Assembly: GCF_014897675.1 (NCBI RefSeq)
Contig: NZ_JABUXU010000005.1
Span: 124,001 to 188,000, forward strand
Direction of reading: 5' to 3'
Origin: Advenella sp. FME57
GTDB lineage: Bacteria; Pseudomonadota; Gammaproteobacteria; Burkholderiales; Burkholderiaceae_B
DNA: 64,000 bases
Of this stretch, positions 54,892-64,000 are shown piece after piece. How positions within the stretch are numbered: position 1 is the stretch's first letter; every line of letters begins with the position of its first letter. The notes under the pieces are model-generated. The model had not been told where the DNA came from. It was given only the letters and a program-made list of their open reading frames with translations, and made no database searches. A program made the translations under genes and the position numbers.

Positions 54892-55809
54892 TCACTTGTG
54901 GATTCGGGCTGTCATTTCCAGCTCGCGTCGACTTTCGAAATAACGCTCCATGCCGGTCACCGGATCGGTAAACTGCATGCTGCGCGCCAGCAGCTGCAAG
55001 GGGTTGTCAAATGTTTCATCAGTGCGCAGCGGTTTGAGTTCCGGATAGTATTCGTCATTGCAAATGGGCATGCCCAGGGCATTCATATGCACGCGCAATT
55101 GATGCTTCCTGCCCGTGACCGGCTCCAGCCGGTAATGACCCAGTGTGCCGTTGTGCGCCAGAAGTTCAATCCGGGTGCGGCTGTTAGGCAGGCCGTCAAT
55201 TTCGTGCATGACAAAGACCTGTCCGCTGCGACGGATCAGGCTTTCGCGTAACAGGGGGAACGTCAGGTCACCACGCCAGGGTGCAACTGCTTCATAAATT
55301 TTGTGTACGGATCGGGTTTGGAATAAGGTCTGGTACACGCCGCGGCGATCCCGGTCTGCGCAGAACACCAGAACGCCGGCCGTGTCCCGGTCCAGTCGGT
55401 GAATGGGGTTGATATGCGGGTTACCCAGTTGATCGCGCAGACGCACCAGCGCCGTCTGGTGCAAATGGCGGCCCCCGGGAATACTGGCCATGAAATGAGG
55501 CTTGTCGATGGCAATCAGCAATTCATCCTGGTACAGAATGTCGATATCGAACGGAACGACCGTTTCCACGGGCACTTCCCGGTAGTACCAGAGCCAGGTG
55601 TCGGGAGGGAAGGGGCTCTCCAGCGAGAATGGCTTGCCCTGCGGGTCCACCATATCGCCTTTGGCCAGCCTTGCCCGAAGAACGTCGGCGTCCATACGTG
55701 GGAACTTGGCGAGCATAAAGCTCAGCAGATCGGGCCAGGTTTCGCGCGGCAGGTAGACCCGGCTGGGCGCGACGCCATTTTTGACAGGAAGCGGGGGGAG
55801 CACAGACAT
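54892..55809 (-). CDS. RluA-family RNA pseudouridine synthase
   Basis: About 305 residues with the catalytic-domain core: LLIAIDKPHFMASIPGGRHL, INPIHRLDRDTAGVLVFCAD with the catalytic Asp (HRLDRDTAG), HKIYEAVAPW and LEPVTGRKHQLRVHMNALGM. It has a short N-terminal extension of about 80 residues (SRVYLPRETWPDLLSFMLAK) and no S4 domain. Members convert uridines in rRNA or tRNA to pseudouridine; the site is not predictable here. The ATG at 55809 is preferred over a TTG at 55845. Confidence 0.9.
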   Translation of the reverse strand: MSVLPPLPVKNGVAPSRVYLPRETWPDLLSFMLAKFPRMDADVLRARLAKGDMVDPQGKPFSLESPFPPDTWLWYYREVPVETVVPFDIDILYQDELLIAIDKPHFMASIPGGRHLHQTALVRLRDQLGNPHINPIHRLDRDTAGVLVFCADRDRRGVYQTLFQTRSVHKIYEAVAPWRGDLTFPLLRESLIRRSGQVFVMHEIDGLPNSRTRIELLAHNGTLGHYRLEPVTGRKHQLRVHMNALGMPICNDEYYPELKPLRTDETFDNPLQLLARSMQFTDPVTGMERYFESRRELEMTARIHK

Positions 55810-55986
55810 ACAGCAGGCAAAGTGTGATGAAAATAAAAACCGCAAATAGGAAATTGCAGGACGGGCAGATCGGTTGTATATGGCAGATGAAATGATGCTG
55901 CGGCGGTGCTGTTGCTATTGCAATTGGCATGGCGCATTGTCCGCTACATACCAGGGCCCTGCCGCTTTAATGCTTGTCCGGTTCGC

Positions 55987-56015
55987 GGCAGGCACCGCTT
56001 GCGACGATGCCTGCC
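55987..56015 (-). terminator. Possible terminator of the pntAB operon
   Basis: An 8-bp perfect inverted repeat (GGCAGGCA / TGCCTGCC) with a 13-base loop lies just past the pntB stop. No T-run follows, so the assignment is weak. Confidence 0.4.
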
Positions 56016-56027
56016 ATTGCCAATAGA

Positions 56028-57419
56028 TTACCTCAGAGCAGCCAGAATGGCTTCGACGGTTGCCTTGGCGTCGCCGAAACACATGCTGGAGTTCTCGCGG
56101 AAGAACAGCGGGTTCTGCACGCCGGCATAGCCGGTGTTCATTGAGCGCTTGAACACCACCACATCACGCGCTTTCCACACTTCCAGTACCGGCATACCAG
56201 CAATGGGGCTGGCCGGGTCTTCGCTGGCAGAGGGATTGACTGTATCATTGGCGCCAATGACCAGGACCACATCGGTATCAGAAAGGTCGTCATTGATTTC
56301 GTCCATTTCCAGCACGATATCATAGGGAACCTTGGCCTCGGCCAGCAGCACGTTCATATGACCGGGCAGGCGGCCTGCAACAGGATGGATGCCAAAGCGC
56401 ACGTCAATACCTTGCTTGCGCAGCAATGATGTGATTTCAGCGACCGGATACTGCGCCTGCGCCACCGCCATGCCGTAGCCGGGGGCGATGACCACGGAAC
56501 TGGCGCCCTTGAGCATCTCGGCCACGTCTTCGGGCTTGATCTCACGGTATTCGCCGGTCTCTTCTTCGCTGCTACCACTGCTGCTACCATCCGTGCCGAA
56601 CCCGCCGGCAATCACTGATAAAAACGAGCGATTCATGGCCTTGCACATAATGTAGGACAGAATGGCGCCGGATGAACCGACCAGGGCGCCGGTCACGATC
56701 AGCAGGTCATTGGCCAGCATGAAGCCGGCTGCCGCTGCGGCCCAGCCTGAGTATGAGTTGAGCATGGAAACTACAACCGGCATATCGGCGCCGCCAATGG
56801 ATGCGACCAGATGCCAGCCGAAGGCCAGTGCAATGATGGTCATGATAATCAGTGCCGTTGTGGAGCCGCCGTTAGAGACGAAGATCCACAGCAGGATGAA
56901 AGACACAACCAGCGCCGCGGCATTGAGCTTGTGTTTGTGTGGCAAAGACAGCGGCTTGGAGCTGAAGCTGCCGCGCAACTTGCCAAAGGCCACAATCGAA
57001 CCGGTAAAGGTGACTGCGCCAATGAACACGCCCAGGAATACCTCGGTCAGGTGAATATTGAGTAACGCGCCTTCGGGCATGGCGTGCTGTTGTGCTTCGA
57101 TATAGCTGTTATAGCCGACCAGCACGGCGGCCAGACCCACGAAACTGTGCAAAACGGCAACCAGTTCAGGCATCTGGGTCATCTCTACCTTGCGTGACAG
57201 ATGCAGGCCAATGGCGCCGCCGATCAGCATGGCCACGATCACCCAGATCACCGAGGCGGAGTTGGGGCCCAAAATGGTTGCGATCAAGGCGATGGCCATC
57301 CCGGCCATGCCGAAACCGTTGCCATAACGGGCGGTGTCCTGGCGGGACAGACCGGCCAGACTGGCAATGAAAAACAATGCCGCAATAATGTACGCGGCCG
57401 TAACGAATCCTGCACCCAT
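56028..57419 (-). CDS. pntB: NAD(P) transhydrogenase subunit beta
   Basis: A 463-residue inner-membrane protein with nine or so helices ([40 protein letters not shown], and others) followed by the NADP(H)-binding domain [82 protein letters not shown] and [17 protein letters not shown]. It couples proton flow to hydride transfer between NAD(H) and NADP(H) with PntA, upstream by 1 base. Length matches E. coli PntB (462). Confidence 0.95.
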   Translation of the reverse strand: MGAGFVTAAYIIAALFFIASLAGLSRQDTARYGNGFGMAGMAIALIATILGPNSASVIWVIVAMLIGGAIGLHLSRKVEMTQMPELVAVLHSFVGLAAVLVGYNSYIEAQQHAMPEGALLNIHLTEVFLGVFIGAVTFTGSIVAFGKLRGSFSSKPLSLPHKHKLNAAALVVSFILLWIFVSNGGSTTALIIMTIIALAFGWHLVASIGGADMPVVVSMLNSYSGWAAAAAGFMLANDLLIVTGALVGSSGAILSYIMCKAMNRSFLSVIAGGFGTDGSSSGSSEEETGEYREIKPEDVAEMLKGASSVVIAPGYGMAVAQAQYPVAEITSLLRKQGIDVRFGIHPVAGRLPGHMNVLLAEAKVPYDIVLEMDEINDDLSDTDVVLVIGANDTVNPSASEDPASPIAGMPVLEVWKARDVVVFKRSMNTGYAGVQNPLFFRENSSMCFGDAKATVEAILAALR

Positions 57420-57420
57420 C

Positions 57421-58965
57421 TTATTCTCCTTTGCCTTTCATGAACATTTTCAGCATGCGCCGTGTAACGAGGAAACCACCGGCAATGTTAATGCTGGCAA
57501 TGAGGATGGCGATAAAGGCCAGGATATTGACCAGGCCGGAGCCGTGGCCGATCTGCACCACGGCGCCGATCACAATGATGCCGGAAATGGCATTGGTGAC
57601 CGACATCAATGGTGTGTGCAGGGCGTGTGTCACGTTCCAGACCACGTAATAGCCGACAACGCAGGACAGGACAAACACCGTGAAGTGAGACAGAAATTCT
57701 GCGGGCGCGTTGGTGCCGATCCAGGCAAAAATCACGCATACCAGGGCCAGGACGCCGAATTTGAAGGCGGGCGATTTGGGTGGTTTGACTGGTTTGGGTT
57801 CTACTTTCTTGGCTGCAGGCTTGTTGGCCGCTGCGGAGACCTGAATCGCCGGAGGCGGGTAGGTAACGCTGCCGTTATGCACAACGGTCATATTGCGAAA
57901 AACAGTGTCTTCCTGGTCCAGCAGAATCTGCCCGTCTTTTTCCTTGCTCATGAGCTTGCTCAGATTCACAAGGTTGGTGGCGTACAGTTGTGAAGACTGG
58001 GCGGGCAGGCGGCCGGGCAGGTCGGTATAGCCAATGACCTTGACGCCGGACGCGGTCGTGATGACCTGGCCGGGCTCGGTGTATTCGCAATTGCCGCCAG
58101 CTGCGGCAGCCATATCCACGATGACCGAACCGGCGCGCATGGAGTCGACCATTTCACGTGTGATCAGCTTGGGTGCAGGTTTGCCGGGAATCAGGGCTGT
58201 GGTAATGATGATATCCACTTCTTTGGCCTGCTCGGCGAACAGCGCCATTTCCGCCTTGATGAATTCTTCGGACATGGTTTTGGCATAGCCGTCGGAAGAC
58301 GAGCCGTTTTCATCGCCAAACTCCAGTTTCAGGAACTGGCCGCCCATCGATTCAATTTGTTCGGCCACTTCCAGGCGGGTATCGAAGGCGCGTACGATAG
58401 CGCCCAGCGAACCTGCGGTACCAATGGCTGCCAGACCGGCCACACCGGCACCGATAACCAGCACTTTGGCTGGTGGCACTTTGCCGGCAGCAGTGATCTG
58501 GCCAGTGAAAAAGCGTCCGAAATGATGCGCGGCTTCAATAACGGCGCGATAGCCGCCAATATTGGCCATGGATGACAAGGCATCAAGCGATTGGGCGCGC
58601 GAAATACGCGGCACCATGTCCATGGCCAGCACGGTGATGCCGTGCTCAGACAGTTTCTGCACGAGTTCGGGATTTTGTGCCGGCCAGATGAAACTGACCA
58701 GCGTGGCGCCCGTTTTCATGCGGGCAATTTCAGTGTCGTCGGGCGCATTGACCTTGTAGACGAGGTCAGATTGCCACACCTGATCGGCAGGGGCGATGCT
58801 GGCGCCCGCCTTTTCGTAGGCGGCATCGTCAAAGCTTGCTGCGGCGCCTGCGCCTGATTCGATCACAACGGTGAATCCCAGCTTGAGCAGCTGTTCTACC
58901 GAGGTCGGCGTGGCGGCGACACGCGTCTCCCCGGCAAGTTGTTCTTTTACTATCCCTATCTGCAT
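57421..58965 (-). CDS. pntA: NAD(P) transhydrogenase subunit alpha (single-chain)
   Basis: A 514-residue subunit beginning [20 protein letters not shown], with the NAD(H)-binding domain I ([40 protein letters not shown]), the [20 protein letters not shown] and [18 protein letters not shown] segments, a Pro/Lys linker ([17 protein letters not shown]) and C-terminal membrane helices ([40 protein letters not shown]). In many alphaproteobacteria the alpha subunit is split; here it is one chain as in E. coli (510). AAAGGAG precedes the ATG. A short hairpin (CCCC/GGGG) at 58985-59000 lies in its leader. Confidence 0.95.
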   Translation of the reverse strand: MQIGIVKEQLAGETRVAATPTSVEQLLKLGFTVVIESGAGAAASFDDAAYEKAGASIAPADQVWQSDLVYKVNAPDDTEIARMKTGATLVSFIWPAQNPELVQKLSEHGITVLAMDMVPRISRAQSLDALSSMANIGGYRAVIEAAHHFGRFFTGQITAAGKVPPAKVLVIGAGVAGLAAIGTAGSLGAIVRAFDTRLEVAEQIESMGGQFLKLEFGDENGSSSDGYAKTMSEEFIKAEMALFAEQAKEVDIIITTALIPGKPAPKLITREMVDSMRAGSVIVDMAAAAGGNCEYTEPGQVITTASGVKVIGYTDLPGRLPAQSSQLYATNLVNLSKLMSKEKDGQILLDQEDTVFRNMTVVHNGSVTYPPPAIQVSAAANKPAAKKVEPKPVKPPKSPAFKFGVLALVCVIFAWIGTNAPAEFLSHFTVFVLSCVVGYYVVWNVTHALHTPLMSVTNAISGIIVIGAVVQIGHGSGLVNILAFIAILIASINIAGGFLVTRRMLKMFMKGKGE

Positions 58966-59021
58966 GCAGATCTCCTTTGTAGCCTCCCCGTTTTCGGGGC
59001 GTCAGTAACCGGAAAGTTACA

Positions 59022-59822
59022 TCATACGGAGACTGACGTGTTTTGCAAGGCGATTGGCCTGATCAGGCGTTTTTGCTGCCAGATTGTGCATTCCTCAATC
59101 AGCAGGTGACCCATTTGCGTGCGCCGTTGGCCAGTCAGACGCGGCGTGATTGCGCCAAAGCTGAAGGCCACTTGCGTGATGGCTGAGACCGAGAATGCAT
59201 AGCCCACGCCGGCAACGCCGGGTGTGATGGTGCTTTCAATCGAGGCATAGCCGTTGCGCCTGGTCAGGTGGCATTTTTCCAGCAGCATGGGCAATGACAA
59301 CCCCGACTTGCGATAGATCTGTTCATGCCGTTTGTAGATCACCTCGATGTCGGCGTCGGTATGTGTTGCCAGCAATGCGAGGCCGCCGGCGCCAATGCCC
59401 AGAAGACGCCTTTCACCGACGCCAATGGTGAATATGCGCACCGGAAATGCACCGTGTTCGCGAAGCAGGCACAGCACCTGATCGGCTTGCTGTATGACCA
59501 GGAAGACGGTGTCTTCGGACAGGCGCGACAGCTTCATGGCCAGGGGGCGCAATTGATCGATCACCGGCGCATGGTGCATGGTGGAAAAACCCATTTGCAT
59601 GGCGTCGATGCCCAGTTGAAAGCGTTTGCCGTCGGTTTCGCGGCGCGCAAAATTTTCTTCGAGCAGGCAGGTGAGCAGCCGATGCGCTGTGGAGCGTTCC
59701 AGCCCGCTTAAGGCGGTCAGCTCACTCAGCGTCAGGCCGTGTTCATTGTGCTGCGCGATCAGGCGCAGCAGCGAGAGTGCGCGGCGGATGCTCTGTGCGC
59801 CGGCTTGCTGTTTGGTGTCCAT
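59022..59822 (-). CDS. IclR-family transcriptional regulator
   Basis: A 266-residue regulator. The winged HTH is IRRALSLLRLIAQHNEHGLT with LSELTALSGLERSTAHRLLT, followed by an IclR effector domain (VFLVIQQADQVLCLLREHGA, RRLLGIGAGGLALLATHTDA, GVAGVGYAFSVSAITQVAFS). It is divergent from the enoyl-CoA hydratase/acyl-CoA synthetase operon (110 bp between starts), so it probably represses or activates those genes in response to their substrate. Its stop lies 56 bases before pntA on the same strand. Confidence 0.92.
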   Translation of the reverse strand: MDTKQQAGAQSIRRALSLLRLIAQHNEHGLTLSELTALSGLERSTAHRLLTCLLEENFARRETDGKRFQLGIDAMQMGFSTMHHAPVIDQLRPLAMKLSRLSEDTVFLVIQQADQVLCLLREHGAFPVRIFTIGVGERRLLGIGAGGLALLATHTDADIEVIYKRHEQIYRKSGLSLPMLLEKCHLTRRNGYASIESTITPGVAGVGYAFSVSAITQVAFSFGAITPRLTGQRRTQMGHLLIEECTIWQQKRLIRPIALQNTSVSV

Positions 59823-59932
59823 AATATGGGAATTTATTAAAAAACATTTTGTATTGTAGGAGTGGTTGATGCGTTAATGCAATCAAAAGCGACATTCAAC
59901 AGACCTCGCCATGGGTCATAAAGGAAGAGACA

Positions 59933-60736
59933 ATGGGCTATCAGCATATAGAGGTATCGGATCAGGACGCCATACGAACGATGACATTGGCGCGGGCCGG
60001 GGCGCGCAATGCGCAGAGCCAGGCGCTGCTGGATGAACTGGATCAGGCCATGCGTGAGGCCGCTGCCGATCAAACTGTCAGGGTCGTGATTATTGGCGGC
60101 GCAGGTGACCATTTTTCTGCCGGCCATGATTTGAAGGAAGCCCAGGCCAGCCGTGCCGATTTCAGCGTAGAGCAGCGCTGGGCCTACGAGTCGCTGCGGT
60201 ACTTTGATTACTGCATGAGAATCTGGGATTTTCCCAAGCCGGTCATCGCCCGGGTGCAAGGGGCCTGCGTGTCCGGCGGCTTCATGATCGCCAATATGTG
60301 CGATCTGGTGGTCTGTTCCGACGACGCGTTTTTTTCCGATCCCGTTTGTCATACGCTGGCAGCTGCAGCCACCGAGGTCCTGATTCATCCATGGGTCATG
60401 GGATTGCGTTGCGCAAAGGAAATGTTGTTTACCGGCGAGCGAGTAACCGCCGAGCAGGCCTTGCAAATGGGCATGGTCAACCGCGTTGTCCCGCGCGCGC
60501 AACTGAACGATGAAACCATGGCGCTGGCGCGACGGGTTGCAGCGGCACCGCCGTTTGCCCTCACGCTGGTCAAAAAATCGCTGAACCGGACACTGGATGC
60601 ACAGGGTCTGCGTACCGCACTGTCTGCTCATTTTGATGTTCATCAGCTTTCGCATATGAGCGACGAGTTTGCCCAGGTCAAGAAAAAAGGTCTGGCCCAG
60701 GCGATCCAGCGCAACAAAAGCGGTGACAGTGCATGA
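59933..60736 (+). CDS. Enoyl-CoA hydratase/isomerase family protein
   Basis: A 267-residue crotonase-fold enzyme. The oxyanion-hole motif is VVIIGGAGDHFSAGHDLKEA and VQGACVSGGFMIANMCDLVV with CSDDAFFSDPV. Residues of the C-terminal part (RRVAAAPPFALTLVKKSLNR) fit. The usual active-site Glu pair is not obvious, so it could be a hydratase, isomerase, decarboxylase or hydrolase. A GGAAG-like site precedes the ATG. The stop overlaps the acyl-CoA synthetase start (ATGA), so the two are coupled: hydration and CoA ligation of one substrate, controlled by the divergent IclR gene. Confidence 0.9.
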   Translation: MGYQHIEVSDQDAIRTMTLARAGARNAQSQALLDELDQAMREAAADQTVRVVIIGGAGDHFSAGHDLKEAQASRADFSVEQRWAYESLRYFDYCMRIWDFPKPVIARVQGACVSGGFMIANMCDLVVCSDDAFFSDPVCHTLAAAATEVLIHPWVMGLRCAKEMLFTGERVTAEQALQMGMVNRVVPRAQLNDETMALARRVAAAPPFALTLVKKSLNRTLDAQGLRTALSAHFDVHQLSHMSDEFAQVKKKGLAQAIQRNKSGDSA

Positions 60737-62898
60737 GTCTTGAACCGTTATTGAATCCGCGTTCCATTGCGATGATCGGGGCCAGCGACAATGCCGGCCG
60801 CATTGGCGGCATGCCGCTGGAGCTGTTGTCGCACTTCGGTTTTGCCGGAGAGGTCTATCCGGTCAACCCAAAATATGACGAAGTGTTCGGTTATCGCTGT
60901 TACGCGCAGGTCGAAGACTTGCCCGAAGTGCCGGATCTGGCTGTCCTGGCCATTGGCGCCCGCGATGTGACCGCCATGTTGCGGCGCTGTCATGCCGTTG
61001 GCATTCGCGCTGCCGTGGTCTATGCCGCAGGATTTGCTGAAGAGGGCGCAGCAGGCTTGCTGCTGCAGCAGGAACTGGTGCAGTTTTGCCGAGAAAGCGG
61101 CATGCAGGTGGCCGGCCCCAACTGCATGGGCCTGGCCAACCTGAATACGCGTGCATTCACGGCATTTGCCGCCATCTTCAAAACCGCCAGCATGCAAAGC
61201 GATACAGGCTGCGTCAGCGTGCTCACGCAAAGCGGTAATGTATGTTCTGCGCTATACGGGCTGGTGCGTGCCCAGGGCTTGCCCGTTTCACATTTCATCA
61301 ATACGGGCAATGAGGCGACGGTGGATTTTGCACAGTATCTGGCGTATCTTGCGGATGATCCGCATACCGAGATTGTGCTGGGCTATGTAGAACAAATTCG
61401 CGATGGTCGGCGATTCATTGACGCCTGCCGGCGCTTTCAGGCGCAGGGCAAAGTGCTGGTGGTGCTCAAGGCAGGCGTGACCGACAAGGGCGCGGTGGCC
61501 GTGCAATCGCATACGTCTGCTTTGGCGGGCGATCAAAAGATATACGAAGCAGCCTTTCGCGATCTGAATGTGATTGCTGCAGACGACTTCGCGCAAATGG
61601 CCAATATAGCCATGCTGGCGCGGCTGCGCCATCGGACCGCAGGCGCGCGCATTGGCGTGGTGACCATGTCGGGCGCACTGGGTGCGATCCTGACCGATCG
61701 TTTCATTCAGGCCGGCCTGCAGTTGCCGGATCTTCCCGACGATGTACAGGCGCAACTGCGCCAGGGCATTCCGGCTTATGGCATGGTGGGCAACCCTGTG
61801 GATGTGACCGGCAATATTGTCAATGATCCGCAATTTATCGTGCAGGTGCTACAAGCGCTGGCGATCACGCCCGCACTGGACACGGTGGTGATCAATGCGC
61901 CAGGGTATATGCTGGACCGCATGGCGCAGCCGCTGATTGATGTCGTACAGAAATATCCGCGCCTTTTTGTTGCAATCGATACCGGCAGCGCGAGCTGCCG
62001 TCAGGCCTTGCGTGAGGCGGGCGTTGCCGTGTTTGACGATTTGGGACATGCGGTCAGGGCATTGGGACCGTTTTTGACTTGGCAGGAACGTCGTGGCCAG
62101 CCGAATGCGCCAGTTGATGACACTTGTGATGGCCATACGTGGATTGATTCGCAACCGATGGCCGGGCGAGTCAAGGCGGCGAGCGGCCATGCCCGGATTG
62201 ATGTGCCACATTTACCCTGTCACGAAGGGGACGCCCGCCACTACCTGGCTGGTTTCGGTTTGCCTGATCCGGATGTGCGCATTGTCGGGACGCGTGAAGA
62301 AGCGGCTGCGCTGGCTGACCAGTTAGGCGTGCCGCTGGCGATGAAAGTGGTCAGCGCCGATCTGGCGCACAAGACAGAGGCAGGTGGCGTGTTGCTCAAT
62401 ATCACGGGCGCGCAGGCTGCGGCCCAGGCATATGAGCAAATTTTGGAAAACTGCCGCAACTATCAGCCCGGCGCGGCGATTGCAGGTGTGATGATCACGC
62501 CAATGCAGCAGGGCGTGGCTGAGTTGTTGGTGGGCGCTACGCGCGACCCTGTATTCGGACCGGTGTTAACGGTGGCGCTGGGCGGAATCATGACCGAAAT
62601 ATATCGTGATACGGCACATGCTCTTTTGCCGGTCACACACAGCGAGGCGGTGCAACTGCTGCGCAGCCTGAAGGCCTTTGCCTTGCTGGACGGTTTTCGC
62701 GGTCGACCAAGCGCAGACGTGGATGCCGCAGCACAAGCCATGGTGGCTGTGGGGCACGCATTTGTGGCGGGCCAGCCGATACTGGATCAGATCGAAATCA
62801 ATCCGTTGCTGGTGCGGCAAGCCGGCTCGGGCGTGGCGATGCTGGACGCCCTGCTGCTTGCAGATACAGCGACGCAGGCATCAGTGGTGCAGGGGTGA
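60733..62898 (+). CDS. NDP-forming acyl-CoA synthetase (acetate-CoA ligase family, fused alpha-beta)
   Basis: A 721-residue protein. The N-terminal CoA-binding domain has LNPRSIAMIGASDNAGRIGG and VYPVNPKYDEVFGYRCY. The ligase domain has VSVLTQSGNVCSALYGLVRA and VAVQSHTSALAGDQKIYEAA, in which the His is the expected phospho-histidine. The ATP-grasp domain near the C-terminus shows LGVPLAMKVVSADLAHKTEA with GGVLLNITGAQAA and LDQIEINPLLVRQ. Such enzymes interconvert acyl-CoA with free acid plus NTP (or NDP). The start overlaps the hydratase stop by 4 bases. It probably activates the acid imported by the Bug receptor encoded 242 bases downstream. Confidence 0.9.
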   Translation: MSLEPLLNPRSIAMIGASDNAGRIGGMPLELLSHFGFAGEVYPVNPKYDEVFGYRCYAQVEDLPEVPDLAVLAIGARDVTAMLRRCHAVGIRAAVVYAAGFAEEGAAGLLLQQELVQFCRESGMQVAGPNCMGLANLNTRAFTAFAAIFKTASMQSDTGCVSVLTQSGNVCSALYGLVRAQGLPVSHFINTGNEATVDFAQYLAYLADDPHTEIVLGYVEQIRDGRRFIDACRRFQAQGKVLVVLKAGVTDKGAVAVQSHTSALAGDQKIYEAAFRDLNVIAADDFAQMANIAMLARLRHRTAGARIGVVTMSGALGAILTDRFIQAGLQLPDLPDDVQAQLRQGIPAYGMVGNPVDVTGNIVNDPQFIVQVLQALAITPALDTVVINAPGYMLDRMAQPLIDVVQKYPRLFVAIDTGSASCRQALREAGVAVFDDLGHAVRALGPFLTWQERRGQPNAPVDDTCDGHTWIDSQPMAGRVKAASGHARIDVPHLPCHEGDARHYLAGFGLPDPDVRIVGTREEAAALADQLGVPLAMKVVSADLAHKTEAGGVLLNITGAQAAAQAYEQILENCRNYQPGAAIAGVMITPMQQGVAELLVGATRDPVFGPVLTVALGGIMTEIYRDTAHALLPVTHSEAVQLLRSLKAFALLDGFRGRPSADVDAAAQAMVAVGHAFVAGQPILDQIEINPLLVRQAGSGVAMLDALLLADTATQASVVQG

Positions 62899-63140
62899 TC
62901 ATACGGTAGCGGCCTGGTCTGCGTAGATGTTCTTTTTTGGTAGGCGCTGCTGTCTGCCTCAGTGGCCGGACCGGCACAGAGCTAATGCAGGGATGACAGA
63001 CGGGTAAGAGCCGCCGTGCCGACTAGAGCGGCAGAGGTGTCCGTAAGTACCGTTGTCATGAAAGTAACGTATCCGAAATGCAGTTGTGGTAGCAACACGT
63101 GGTTTGAAGTCAATTGAATAAAACAGAACGGAGACAAACA

Positions 63141-64000
63141 ATGCAAAAAAAACAAACCTTACTCAAGTGGATGGGCCCGGCCTTGCTGATGGCAACGGGT
63201 GCGCTGGCGATCTTGCCGGGAGCGGCACGGGCAGCTTACCCGGACAAGCCAATTACGATCGTGATCCCCTTTGCTGCCGGCGGTGCCGCCGATACCCTGG
63301 GCCGATTGCTTGCTGACAAGATTGGTCAGAAGGTCAAGCAGCCGGTGATTGTGGAAAACAAACCGGGCGCAGGCACGCTGATCGCGTCGCAGCATGTGGC
63401 GAACGCCAAGCCCGACGGCTATACGCTACTGCTGGCCGCATCTTCGCTGGGCACGATTCCCAGCATCAACAAGAACGTCAAATACGACCCGGTGAAAAGC
63501 TTTGTGCCGATTACCCAGGTTGCCTCGGTGGTCCATGTTATCTCTGTCAACCCTGAGGTGCCGGTCAAGAACGTAAAAGAGCTGATCGAATATCTGAAGC
63601 AAAACAAGGGCAAGGTGAGCTACGCCTCGCTGGGCACCGGATCCTCGACGCAACTGGAAGCCGAGATGTTCAAGAATATGGCCAATGTCGACATGCAGGA
63701 TATTCCTTATAAAGGCAGTGCGCCGGCGTTGACTGATCTGATCTCCGGGCGGGTGCAGGTCATGTTCGATGCCTGGGCATCAACCGGGCCTTATGCCAAG
63801 GCAGGCAAAGTGAAGGTGCTGGCTGTGACGACGGACAAACCGTCGCCTTCTATTCCCGATATGCCGACCATTGCCCAGGCGGTGCCCGGTTTTTCTGCCA
63901 TGCCCTGGCTGGGGCTGGTCGCGCCCAAAGGCACGCCTGCCGAGGTCGCGCAGGTGATTTACAAGGTGGTGCATGAGAGCGTGCAGCAGGACGATGTGAA
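63141..64000 (+). CDS. Bug/TctC-family periplasmic receptor (3' end outside window)
   Basis: The frame is open from the ATG at 63141 to the window end, giving 286 residues; the C-terminus is missing. It has a signal peptide (MQKKQTLLKWMGPALLMATG, cleaved near ARA), then AYPDKPITIVIPFAAGGAAD, IVENKPGAGTLIASQHVANA, KPDGYTLLLAASSLGTIPSI, YASLGTGSSTQLEAEMFKNM, PYKGSAPALTDLISGRVQVM and VKVLAVTTDKPSPSIPDMPT, all Bug-typical. GGAG is placed well. It follows the IclR-controlled acyl-CoA genes and is the third Bug receptor of the window. The ligand is unknown. Confidence 0.93.
   Translation, partial: MQKKQTLLKWMGPALLMATGALAILPGAARAAYPDKPITIVIPFAAGGAADTLGRLLADKIGQKVKQPVIVENKPGAGTLIASQHVANAKPDGYTLLLAASSLGTIPSINKNVKYDPVKSFVPITQVASVVHVISVNPEVPVKNVKELIEYLKQNKGKVSYASLGTGSSTQLEAEMFKNMANVDMQDIPYKGSAPALTDLISGRVQVMFDAWASTGPYAKAGKVKVLAVTTDKPSPSIPDMPTIAQAVPGFSAMPWLGLVAPKGTPAEVAQVIYKVVHESVQQDDV

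Noticed and set aside
58985-59000. CCCC/GGGG hairpin between iclR and pntA
   Set aside because: The stem is short and has no T-run; an attenuator or terminator cannot be supported.

Overview
The window looks like a chromosomal segment of a betaproteobacterium of the Alcaligenaceae (Bordetella/Achromobacter/Advenella type). The evidence is three periplasmic tricarboxylate-type (Bug/TctC) receptors, two IclR regulators next to CoA-thioester genes, many TauD/SDR/LysR catabolic genes and moderately high G+C. The genus is an inference. I saw no rRNA, tRNA or CRISPR array.

Layout. 1-3.6 kb: end of a Bug receptor, a CaiB-type CoA-transferase, an acyl-CoA dehydrogenase and a convergent IclR regulator. 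3.8-9.0 kb: an exported penicillin-acylase-family enzyme, a metallophosphoesterase, a small heavy-metal-binding protein, a glycine-zipper lipoprotein and a GST-like protein. 9.1-15.3 kb: a leftward six-gene operon with a complete oligopeptide ABC importer and a terminal GNAT acetyltransferase. 15.4-21.1 kb: a membrane-anchored thioredoxin, then an accessory patch with decayed IS481-like and IS66-like transposase remnants, a small lipoprotein and a large autotransporter with a zinc-protease-like HExxH motif. 21.3-28.7 kb: an MdfA-type exporter, ferredoxin-NADP reductase, a UvrD-like helicase, malate synthase G and a YefM-YoeB toxin-antitoxin pair with its operator.

29.0-44.6 kb is the most interesting part: a type VI secretion (T6SS) effector island without any T6SS core genes. 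It has two ordinary VgrG spikes flanking a PAAR-like DUF4150 protein, a DUF2169-pentapeptide protein, a second pentapeptide protein, and a 2038-residue polypeptide joining a complete VgrG to an Rhs/YD-repeat cage with a C-terminal WHH (HNH/EndoVII-type) nuclease tip. A small acidic gene follows as candidate immunity gene. These genes are co-directional and tightly spaced, and probably build, load and deliver one toxin.

44.6-64 kb: a gap without a recognisable gene, a mercaptopyruvate sulfurtransferase, a VOC protein, a Bug-SDR-SDR operon with a LysR regulator divergent from a TauD-family dioxygenase, a DUF2946/PepSY pair with a histidine-rich loop (probably metal-related), a phosphodiester-glycosidase-family protein, an RluA-type pseudouridine synthase, pntAB transhydrogenase, and an IclR regulator divergent from enoyl-CoA hydratase, an NDP-forming acyl-CoA synthetase and a third Bug receptor cut by the window end.
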